Of a stretch of 51,523 bases of DNA, positions 9,750-18,275 are shown piece after piece. The position numbers and the translations under genes were made by a program. Numbering within the stretch: position 1 is the first letter of the stretch; every line of letters starts with the position of its first letter. The DNA lies in the NCBI GenBank assembly GCA_029834535.1, contig JAQMWT010000039.1, positions 1 to 51,523 on the forward strand, in the 5' to 3' direction. The notes beneath the pieces were generated by a model. It was not told the origin of the DNA. It did no database searches and saw only the letters and a program-made list of their open reading frames with translations. Source of the stretch: Chrysophaeum taylorii (Eukaryota; Sar; Pelagophyceae; Pelagomonadales; Pelagomonadaceae).

Positions 9750-10822
9750 GTGAGTGTCGCTCATGTCTTTTTCTTGGCACTCCCGTGGCCGTGGCCGTGG
9801 CCGTGGCCGTGGCCGTGGCCGTGGCCGTGGCCGTGGCATCTCTCCAGTCGTTCGAAGGACAATTCCACGCTCGCTTTCCACGGCCGAGCCTTCTCCCAAG
9901 TTGTTTCAAAAGCGACAACCACTGTCACTCCTACTACCTCCCAGGCTGCTACTGTCTCACCGACACCAGCTGAACCTGTTTTACTACAATCCCTAACACT
10001 CCAGGATGGCCTCAACATGGATTTTGCCCTGATTGAACGAGGATTCTCTCTTTCTGAGAGCTTCCGTACTCCTGCTACGCCCTTTCTCTCTTCTGATATG
10101 CGAGCGGAAATCTCTGCAGCACTCAACTCGATATATGAATCTGCTGAGTCTTTACTGTTTGTGGAACTAACGACATTCATATCCATGCGCCTACCCATTA
10201 CTACATTTTGGGGAGCTTCTCCTGATATTACTTCTATTGGCTGCTACAGAGGCCCAAAACGTGAACGTTTCATCCTGTCATCCTACTGTACGCAATGCCT
10301 CAACGATTTGGGGCAGCCTACATTTCTTGCTTCCACCACATATAATTCGAAGTCACAATCACCTAGTGAACTCCCCACTGAAGTGCTGAGTCACCTCAAC
10401 ACAGATGACCACAAGAAGAATGGTCACATCCCCATCTCAACTATCACCACTAACATTTGTTGTGCTTGTCACTACACCGATCAGGCGCCCATAAAACCTA
10501 ACGTATGTGCACGTAATGCTACTTACTCCAACCCCCCTGTGATGGGTGCTCAGCGGGTCATATACGCGCAACCATCATACGCGCGTATCATTTGCCAAAG
10601 GAGCTACATACACTCTTGACTAGCAGTCTAACGCAACATTCGTCACTTGCTCATTTAGTCTTATCAGTAACCGATGCAGCCACAGACTTCACTACTCAAT
10701 TACCATTGGCACTGGATCTTCGGCTTATTACTCAGATGCACCTGGAGCACCTTAACTTTCTTGTAACGCTCGAGCGAACACAAGCTCGTAAAACTCAGGC
10801 TATGTTCAAGCCCACCAAATAG
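9750..10822 (+). pseudogene. Gag-like protein, N-terminal part, frameshifted
   Basis: An ORF runs from 9750 to 10619 and its sense continues in another frame from about 10592 to a TAG at 10820-10822, so one frameshift near 10590 separates them. After the dipeptide array the protein is Thr/Ser-rich, then mostly helical, with no domain I recognise. A CCAC..C cluster near 10455 could bind metal but does not fit a CCHC knuckle. The position directly 3' of the Copia RT, and the gag-like composition, suggest either the gag of an adjacent element or an extra 3' ORF of Copia 1. Homology to element 2 gag is at best weak. Confidence 0.45.
9783..9836. repeat. CCGTGG hexanucleotide array (9 copies)
   Basis: Nine perfect CCGTGG units. 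As six bases are two codons, each forward frame reads a dipeptide repeat: Trp-Pro, Arg-Gly or Val-Ala. It lies at the 5' end of the gag-like region. Confidence 0.95.
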
Positions 10823-10828
10823 CACCAT

Positions 10829-11770
10829 GTGATTCATACTGTTATCCAATCGTGGGTACAACACCTTGACGACTACGTATCATCCTCAGACGACACAAAG
10901 CCGCTATCACCCTTGGGTGTAATGTTCGGCCCCACCTATACTCCGGCCGAACGTCAAGACTTTCTGCACTTCCTAAACACGAAATACCCCCTACTTGCAC
11001 AGCATGTGTTGACCGAAACGTCATTTAACTACTCACTTCCCTCATCAGAATCTACACTGGAAATGTCTTCGCCATCGACACACCCTGCTCCTTCTGCCTC
11101 GCCTGATGATGTCGATGCATTGCGTCAACAAGTCGAACAACTCCAGGAAACTCTTCGCCTATATATTCGCAAGGTCAACACCCTCAGCGCTGAGAATCTA
11201 TCTCTGCGCACAGATCTACAGGCTGCCATTGCTTCAATTACCTCCCTGGAAAACCGGCTCTTTCCTCCTACAGCCAATGCACACGTGTTGCTTGTAACAC
11301 TGTTCAAGATCACAGAGCTACTGTCTCGCTTAACGCTAACAGCTCATGACCAATATGCCGCCAACCATTCCTCCCCGGACGATCACCTCCATCGTCTGCG
11401 TGATAATTTGCTCTCGTGTATTCAAAGCATTCCCTTCGCATGTGAATCGGAAGACCCTTCTATCCTCTCGGATCCGTTCGCTGAGTCCAACTTTTTTGAA
11501 AACCAACTGGACACCCTAAAACTTGACTCACTAGTGCCATCCCTACTGAATGCTTTACTTGCACTCACGTTTCGTATGGTACCACACCATTCTGCTATTG
11601 GCGTTCACCACCTGACTGCAGAAGCCGACGAAGACGATACCGATACTCTCGAACCAGTAACGTCCACCACCTCAGATAGCTTTAACACACTGTCTGCCGT
11701 ACCTGTGTTTCGTAATGCTCTGTTCAAAAGCGGCAAGTCGACTCTCAGCTCCACCAAGTCCAAGCCCTAA
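10829..11770 (+). CDS. Gag-like coiled-coil protein with SFNY motif
   Basis: This is the continuation, in the same frame, of the preceding ORF after a single TAG at 10820-10822 (next codon CAC). It is 313 codons and ATG-less at its left edge (GTG at 10829). An N-terminal helical segment ends in LTETSFNY (11012-11032). A Ser/Pro linker and a regular heptad coiled coil follow (DVDALRQQVEQLQETL...LSAENLSLRTDLQ, about 11110-11265). The C-terminal half is hydrophilic and acidic. Coiled coils of this sort are common in retroelement Gag proteins. I do not recognise a family. Confidence 0.5.
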   Translation: MIHTVIQSWVQHLDDYVSSSDDTKPLSPLGVMFGPTYTPAERQDFLHFLNTKYPLLAQHVLTETSFNYSLPSSESTLEMSSPSTHPAPSASPDDVDALRQQVEQLQETLRLYIRKVNTLSAENLSLRTDLQAAIASITSLENRLFPPTANAHVLLVTLFKITELLSRLTLTAHDQYAANHSSPDDHLHRLRDNLLSCIQSIPFACESEDPSILSDPFAESNFFENQLDTLKLDSLVPSLLNALLALTFRMVPHHSAIGVHHLTAEADEDDTDTLEPVTSTTSDSFNTLSAVPVFRNALFKSGKSTLSSTKSKP

Positions 11771-12282
11771 GACACCCTGCTATACTCTTGATGCTTCTTA
11801 TGTGACCTCTGCGACCATCAAGACTGTATTCTCCTTCCTTTCCTTTTTTTTTTCTTCATCATCATCTTTCTCAAGAGATGCTCTACAGTCGCACCTTGCG
11901 CTTAAGACATCTCGAGGGGGTGCAGAGAAATCTGCGGCCTCTTACCCTTATCCGTCCGTTGAGAACGTGATCTCTTCCTTACCCTTCTTCTTCCTTTCTA
12001 CACAATCAAATAGTCCTCTGATTTGTGCCTACGCTCATCATCATGGTCTAGCGCGTCCCGAGGTATCTAGCACTATACACTTTACCTTTCTCGTGTAGTT
12101 CTAGATGCCGCCTGTCGTGTTCTGAGGATATAGGGAACATACCTTTTCATTCCCCGAATTAACTACTTCCAGACGTTCACGATGAGACGGGATGGTTTCC
12201 CAGGTGACTTACCACTGCTTGCTAAATGCTCTGCAAAACACAAAACAACAACATAAGCGATGAGGTTACATTACAATTAACA
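11771..12282. other. No clear gene; pyrimidine-rich tract
   Basis: It starts after the gag-like stop. A C/T tract (about 11825-11872) contains a run of T and a TCATCATCAT stretch. An ORF through it (11715-12098) is low complexity. This could be the 3' untranslated part or terminus of the element; nothing firmer can be said. Confidence 0.4.
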
Positions 12283-12703
12283 TTAGGAGGAGGAGGCTGG
12301 ACGTGTTGTTACATTACGTAACGAATCAGCATCCACAATGTCAGATGCATGGTCCAATTCATCATCACTATAGTCTTCAAGTTTCTTTAATTCTGGAGAG
12401 GAAGTGCGATGATCGTCGAACTGGTCGTTAGTGGTAGTTGTTGCCAGATAAAGTAGAAGGAACGCGAACAACACCCCAGCAACCGAGCTGACCGAGGGAA
12501 TGATATTCTGTGGCAATGGCTTGTAACCGATGTGCAGGATTTGGATGGGCTAGAGCTTCGCAAAAATGAGTGGAAGTGATAGCGCCGTCATCAATGTAAG
12601 AATAGTGTGGCGTTTCTTCGGAAGCAGAGGAGAGGACACGATGGGCTTCGACACATTTGGGATCAACAAGGGTGTGGGCGAGACAGAGGGGAAGGAAAAA
12701 CAT
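12283..12703 (-). CDS. Possible C-terminal exon(s) of a membrane protein
   Basis: On the minus strand, 12516-12283 encodes a single hydrophobic segment (VAGVLFAFLLLYLATT) followed by an acidic tail ending at a stop. An overlapping minus frame (12703-12428) begins MFFLPLCLAHTLVD, a plausible signal peptide or membrane segment. A short intron or a frameshift near 12530 would be needed to join them. I do not recognise the family. Introns of 43-70 nt occur elsewhere in the window, so a multi-exon reading is reasonable, but no splice pair was secured. Confidence 0.3.
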
Positions 12704-13006
12704 AAGGAACTAACAAACGAAAGCTAGCATAATTAACGTACAGGGAATGACAAGATGACACAGAATCGACATGAGATGACACAGAATCAACAGTGCGTGG
12801 TAAAACCCCAGTATTGTGGGTTTCAGTTGTTTCTCCAGTTCTTTCTGAATAATGTGCGCTTTTGTCGACTTTGCGCGGTCGGCCCTGTTTGGCTCGACTT
12901 TGTTTTGCACTTTTATCAGGCGGTGTTGGGCTCTTTGTTTTGTCGGCTCTGGTTTGCTCGACTTTGTTGTGTTTTTTTTCTCTGGGGGTTGTTGGTTCTT
13001 CGGAGT

Positions 13007-14121
13007 TCATGAGCTCGTAGAATGGGTCGGTTCACGTGATGGGGTGGTCAGTCCCAGTGAAACCGGCGCATTCTCATCAAACACAGGGGATAAGGGGGCA
13101 ACAGCGGAAGAACAGGTGACAATCGGGCAACAGCAGAAGACATGGAAGACAAACTGGGGGAGGCAATAAAACAGGCCAGGAAACAACAAGGAGAATGGGG
13201 AGGGGCTGATATCGACACGATAGCTTGGAAGCGTGATGCGAGAAAGTCGGAACAACGTTGAAGTTCCTTCGGTGGTTGACATTGCAGGAAATCTGATAAG
13301 CGAAACTGTCAGCAAAATCGAGGTCTGAAGAACAATAGCGACAAAGGTGCCTGGGAAGACTTGCGTTATGCGATTGTTGCCACTGAGAATCGCAGCGGGG
13401 TAAAGATAGCGGGAACACAGGCAGGTATATATGATGGCGGTGTACCAGACGTCTGATGGGAACGTTGCCTTTGGGCAGATATGTTGCATGGTGACCAAGT
13501 TATGACAATGGTCGGGGGCGACTGAAGCAAAAACAGGTTTGATGCGAACGTTGGTGTTTGGTCGTTGTGGCGCGAGCAAGTTGCCATGTTCATGACCGCG
13601 TCCTCGACGAGAAGATGGAAGACGTTTGACGCGCCAGCGTTGTAAGGAACGAACACGGGTAGACCAGGCTGCTGTATGCCAGCCTGCTGTGGCAGATAAG
13701 AAAGTGGCCCTTTTTCGCATTCTCAAGAACGAAGGTGCCATATGGGCCAACTTTTGAGGAGCAAGCGGCGATCTTTGCTCGGCATACTCGAGTAGAGTGC
13801 GGTAGAAGTTGGCGATAGTGGCAAAACAGTGGTGACACGTAAGAACGTTACAGATAGCGTCGCAGTGACACGTAAGAACATTGCAGATAGCGTCGCGGGT
13901 GCTGAGCACGGAATTCACTTCGATAGCAAAACCGAATTTTAAAGGTCAGAAAAGCGGCGAAAAGGCGATAGTGCGCGAAGGAGAACCACAACATTGTGTT
14001 GATACCGGAGATGAAGAAGCCGAATCACACAGCAAAGAAGCGTCGGTCCAGGATCCCGAAGATGAGCGATCCAACCACATAGGAAGCACGAAAGTTGCGC
14101 ACGCGAAAAATTGACAGGCAC
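13007..14121 (-). CDS. Candidate polytopic membrane protein, exons unresolved
   Basis: The longest minus ORF (13918-13007, 303 codons) has two strong hydrophobic stretches, TFVAIVLQTSILLTVSLI and LFPGLFYCLPQFVFHVFCC. Neighbouring minus frames add others, for example YVVGSLIFGILDRRFF and FGFFISGINTMLWFSF near 14080-13990. The hydrophobic blocks change frame repeatedly, as expected for a gene with short introns or for a decayed one. A 33-bp tandem duplication (13832-13897) repeats the CNVLTCHCDAI segment. No family recognised. Confidence 0.3.
13832..13897. repeat. 33-bp tandem duplication
   Basis: GTGACACGTAAGAACRTTRC followed by AGATAGCGTCGC occurs twice in a row. The length is a multiple of three, so it preserves the minus ORF and duplicates 11 residues. 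Confidence 0.85.
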
Positions 14122-14189
14122 AGCTTAGTTGTGTCGGGTGAAATGCGCGATGGAACGTGATTCGCTGGTTTTACCAAAACCGACAAGCA

Positions 14190-14463
14190 CAACGAGGAGT
14201 GGATCAACGAATAGCTGAAAATGCACAACGGGGTGTGGATCAACGAATAGCTGAAAATATAGAACGAGGAATGGATCAACGAATAGGCGAAATACAGAAC
14301 GAGGAGGGGAGCAACGAATAGGCGAAATACAGAACGAGGGGTGGAGCAACGGCGAGGTGAAAATGCAGAACGAGGTGGGGAGCAACGACTAGGTGAAAAT
14401 ACAGAACGAGGGGTGGAGCAACGAATAGCTGAAAATACAGAACAAGCTGAAAATACAGAACAA
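14190..14463. repeat. 36-bp minisatellite, about 7.5 units
   Basis: Units of 35-36 bp have the form AKCAACGAATAGSTGAAAAT followed by ACAGAACGAGGGGTGG, with moderate divergence. Plus-strand translation gives 12-residue EQR..ENTERG repeats (14341-14538); minus gives Ser/Pro/Phe-rich repeats. Neither reading is clearly a gene. Confidence 0.85.
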
Positions 14464-14695
14464 AGGGCGCCTGCGCTATGGGAGCTAAAAAAAAAATCCA
14501 CAGCGAGGGGCTTCCGTGTAATGGGATGGGGTCGTTGATGTGCTTGCGTCAGACAATCGGCGGTACACACTTTGACTTGGAAGTATCTCGATTTGCAGAA
14601 GGGTGGCAAATATGATAAGACAGAGTATCGGGAGGGGAATGTGAAACGTTGGGTGTGGCCGTAGAAGGCGGCGAATGGGGTGTAATAGATGGTAT

Positions 14696-14825
14696 TAAGA
14701 AAAGCGGCGGAGTGGAACTAGAATGAGTCAAGGTTGGAGTAGGCATAGGAGCAGAAATATTAAGAAAAGCTGCGGAGTGGAACTAGAATGAGTCAAGGTT
14801 GGAGTAGGCATAGGAGCAGAAAAGG
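14696..14825. repeat. 65-bp tandem duplication
   Basis: Two copies with period 65, starting TAAGAAAAGC and containing GGAACTAGAATGAGTCAAGG, nearly identical. On the minus strand they code for a Ser/Thr/Pro-rich stretch (TPTLTHSSSTP) in two frames. Confidence 0.85.
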
Positions 14826-15280
14826 TAGTTTTGGTGGTGTTGGTGGGTTGGTGTTGTTGGGTGTTCTTGGAGTCATTGGAATTGTTGCGCTGTTGAGAAG
14901 AACGGCGATGGTGGGTAGGGCGTTGTAAGTGAATAGCTAGGAACCTTGAAACTCTTGGCATTCCCTCTTAAAGTGATCCTTGCAGCCGCCAAAATGACAT
15001 TGGGTATTGCGTCGGAATCGAGTAGAGCCAGGTTGTTGGGAAAAGGGGAGCGTCTAGGGTTGGTCAGTTTGGAAGAGTATGAAGTCAGGATTGTGGCTGA
15101 CAACGCGGCGGAGAGCGCGCCGGTAGTGGTTGTGCATGCCGTCTAAATTGTTTGTTGTTGAACTTCTCGAGGGTTCAACCACATTCACATACGAAACGCT
15201 AAACGACAAAACAAAGCCAGTAAGTATTGAGGCACGATGCACGTAGTCAAACGCGAGGACACACTCGAGGGTACGTCGGA
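14826..15280 (-). other. Minus-strand ORF fragments, no secure gene
   Basis: Minus ORF 15290-15054 contains a hydrophobic segment (ILTGFVLSFSVSYVNVV) and minus ORF 14961-14728 is Gln/Asn/Ser-rich. Either could be an exon of the 13-16 kb minus-strand gene. I found no convincing splice junction. Confidence 0.2.
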
Positions 15281-15808
15281 TCAGGTACAATGCCGAGCAA
15301 GTTGAACTCGAGTGATGTACTTGTTGAGGAAGTTCTCAAGATCATCAATATTGGTGCACACCAGTGAATGCAGTGAAGCAATAGCGGATTGAGCTACGCG
15401 GTCCCCGTGGCCCATGTAGACATCTGTAATGCGCTTGTAAAGCCGCGTGAAGTTCATATCGCGGTTTTCACGGATATCCGCACGATCAGTATCATGCATC
15501 GGGAGTGCCATGAAGAGGGCAGAGTACCAACGCTGTTGCTTGACCCGAAATTCATCTTCAGAGCAGCCAGATTCCGAGATGCTAGTCCAAGTATCGTGGG
15601 TCAAGATAATGTGATCGCCGCTGGAGGTGATCATTTTCTCAAGATGACGTGTCCACTGGTGAAAGAAGATGTCGCTCACAGCTGAAGGCATCAAGCTTTT
15701 GCGAAAGCTTGCTATCTTTAATTTCGATCGAGGACATGATAGACGACAACGAACCGAACACGTAGCAATGAACCGAAGCCAAGAAGGAGTCGCCGCGAAG
15801 TCAAGCAC
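15281..15808 (-). CDS. Hypothetical protein or exon, family not recognised
   Basis: A 175-codon minus ORF. From an internal Met (MPSAVSDIFFHQWTRHLEK) it reads as ordinary mixed-composition soluble protein with balanced helix-forming segments and no low complexity, unlike the surrounding shadows. It ends in LNKYITRVQLARHC. Further exons may lie downstream towards 15054. No motif lets me assign a function. Confidence 0.4.
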   Translation of the reverse strand: MLDFAATPSWLRFIATCSVRCRLSCPRSKLKIASFRKSLMPSAVSDIFFHQWTRHLEKMITSSGDHIILTHDTWTSISESGCSEDEFRVKQQRWYSALFMALPMHDTDRADIRENRDMNFTRLYKRITDVYMGHGDRVAQSAIASLHSLVCTNIDDLENFLNKYITRVQLARHCT

Positions 15809-16005
15809 AGGCTCGATCGTGAACGAGCACCTGTACCATGTGACAACTGGAATGGGGCGTTAGACTAGCGATAAGGGATGACGTAGGGATACTAGATACG
15901 TGGTGCAGGGGTAAGTGTCATAGAATGGGACAGAATTTGACGTGCAGGGTTTCAGGGTTCCAACGGCCAAGGATTAGGGTTAAAGTTAATCCGGCCCGTA
16001 ACAGT

Positions 16006-16751
16006 ATGAACGTGCTTTCAAGAGATCGTTTTGTATCAACTTCAGCATTTTCTTTTCTCTTTTCCGAAATGATTCAATATGAAATTACAAGAATACGTGT
16101 CGTTGAAGATCTCGAACGTGGTCTGGAAAGATTGGGACATGGCGTCGGACTTAGGATTCTAGAATTTGTTGCTTTCCGCGAGCGTCATACAAGGCGAGAG
16201 CTAAATGTCATCGGGCTGCTGCAGGTCGTGTGAGAGTCAATGCTCAATGCTTTGTTGCGTGCTTGATGTTCGATGAGAGCAGAGTGCTGTGCAGTTCGTT
16301 TCTACAGTGTGTTGGAAAGGCCTCTTTGGGAAGACCAGCGACTCCCTTGAGCGTAGTACTGAAAATGAGTTGGAATGTAAGAACTTGCGCTTAAGGAACG
16401 ACGAATCCCTTCACTCCATAGACATGATCTCAGAGATGGAACCTCTGACGAATCGCTTCATCTCTGTTCCTAAAGATCTTGGTCAGCTCAACTGTGCTGC
16501 ATATATAGCTGGAATAATTGCAGGTATTCTAGAAGGGTCAAATTGTGCATGAAACCAGAGCATCGCTGACAACTTCGCACTTGACCTTGCTTTATTAAGC
16601 CGAGTAACACAGGATGCGCAAGTTACAGCCCACATGTTGAAGCCTGAACCAGGTCGGTGCTATAAGCTCTCTGCTTCATCAATCCGATTACGCAGATTCA
16701 CCCCTAAAAACAGTCTATTTGATAAGACTGACTGGAGTAAACCTGGTTTGA
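16006..16751 (+). CDS. TRAPPC5: TRAPP complex subunit 5 (Trs31/Bet3 family), five exons
   Basis: Predicted 175-residue subunit of the TRAPP vesicle-tethering complex, which acts as a Rab-GEF at the Golgi. Exons are 16006-16224, 16295-16376, 16422-16544, 16605-16652 and 16696-16751. The introns (70, 45, 60 and 43 nt) all have GT-AG ends; the second donor is GTAAGA. Splicing restores the family landmarks in order: SAFSFLFSEMIQY, GHGVGLRILE, RRELNVIGLLQ, VCWKGLFGKTSDSLE, EYMISEMEPL, RFISVPKDLGQLNCAAYIAG, and QVTAHMLK before a short hydrophobic C-terminus. The length suits the family (about 180-190). The start at 16006 is chosen because homology begins just after it; an in-frame ATG at 15925 would add 27 residues of unrelated sequence. 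This is the only clear cellular gene in the window. Confidence 0.9.
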
Positions 16752-18104
16752 ATTCAGCCTCTATCCCGTCTTTTTGTATTGACGTGCGTCTGTAGTGTAT
16801 GCGAATATTAACAATGCGCTGCACTGTTCAGACTCGCTTTTTAGTGTGTGCTCAACGAGCTACGAAATATTTACATGCATGTTTTGCGTTTTGATTCTGG
16901 ACCACCATCAACTTACTTTGTAAGCAGCTTGTCCTTCTAAGCTGCTTTGTAGGCTTTGAAGCGATGTGCTTGTCTTTTTTCCAAGGATTCGTGGCGGATT
17001 CTCTAATGGAAAACCATTGGTAGAAGCATTAAGTTGAATGGAAGCAACGGCGGCAGTGATATCATTGATCGGTGTCATACTCTTGAGCGGGCGTGCGCAG
17101 GCTCGGTGTCAAACTCGTGAGCGGGCGTGTGGAGTGTCTCATGAGGAAAGCTCTTTGACTCCTCATGAATCGCGATGATCCGAGGGGATAAGTTGATTTC
17201 ATATGAACGCAGCGTCCGTGCAGTTTGTAGTGATACGTGGATACGGCGACAATCGGAAAATGCCAGTAGTACAGCGTGACTCGTTGCAACGGCTTTCATC
17301 GGGTGATGTTTAGCCTGTGCTAATTGCCCACGTGATTCACGCTCAGGCCAAGGGTCGTTGTGCACGCCGCTCCTGCAAGCTATTGTCGCGCGAGATCACC
17401 AGCAGTGTGGGCCTGGAGGTGCGATTCCAGGGTCTGCATTTAAGTCGAGGGCGACGTTCAAGAATGCATTCAAGAATTCAACTGACTGACTCGGAGTGAC
17501 TGACACTTCTTCCTGCAATTGTTCATACCTGCCACAACTTGCTAACCTTCGCAGCCCTCTCGCTCCTTAATCTCTCCTTCCACGTTCCCTCCTAGCTAGT
17601 TGTTTTCGGCCGATGTTCTTTTTTGAATCTGCGATCCCCCATTCTGGCTTTCGAGTGTGGGAGTTACTTGCCGGAGTAGTCTTACACGTTGAGTATTGTT
17701 GAGCGCACGTTGTGCGTTTCTACCAGATGGGAATATGCTGATGTTGTCCCTTTTGCGCGCTGGTCGTTTGGCGGTGGCATTTTGCGTGTCTTGCACGGCT
17801 CGCGCGCAGCCGAGTCTCTCTACAGAGATGGGAATCTCTGTCTGCCACCTACTACTTTCAGGTACCACCTGGAGAATGGCACCTGCCGTCTCCAGAGGAG
17901 CTCCAGAGACGTGGGTAGAGGCCGCGTGCGGTCTAAGATGAAACTGGACCATTCCGCGTTCCGCCACATGCTACTAGCGTGAGCAAGAGGCATAGGTACA
18001 TTACAAGCAGATTCGACCATAAACCGGTGTTGAGGCTAGTTCGTATGACAACATTGTGACATATTAAAGCGTGATTTATGGTGTAAATTAAAAAGAAGGG
18101 GAAA
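16752..18104. other. Intergenic; one strong stem-loop, no secure gene
   Basis: A perfect hairpin, AAGCAGCTT/AAGCTGCTT with an 8-nt loop (16922-16947), lies about 170 bases 3' of TRAPPC5. A 32-bp imperfect duplication around GAGCGGGCGTG occurs at 17071-17127. ORFs at 17596-17982 exist on both strands but neither has a recognisable motif or better codon pattern than its shadow. Confidence 0.4.
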
Positions 18105-18125
18105 GTCAAGTTTCCAACCACCATG

Positions 18126-18176
18126 TATGTTTGGTCACCGTAAACCCCCAACAAGTTTGGTCACTTAAGTTTGGTC
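18126..18176 (-). repeat. Left-end iterons of the MULE
   Basis: Three copies of TTTGGTCA with flanking AAG (reverse complement of TGACCAAACTT) occur close together upstream of the transposase start. Their orientation is opposite to most of the right-end copies, as expected of subterminal transposase-binding sites. Confidence 0.6.
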
Positions 18177-18275
18177 AATCCGTATCTGGACTGACGAAAC
18201 TTATGCTTGAAGAAAGCAAGGATAGGGCTCGCTGACAAACAAGGCCCGCTGTGATCAAGCATTTGGAGGTTCTGC

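Noticed and set aside
14341..14538. Plus-strand ORF of EQR..ENTERG repeats as a gene
   Set aside because: Minisatellite-derived, no supporting flanking coding sequence, and the minus strand is equally open.
17596..17982. Overlapping ORFs on both strands downstream of TRAPPC5
   Set aside because: Neither has a recognisable motif or a convincing splice site; left as unassigned.
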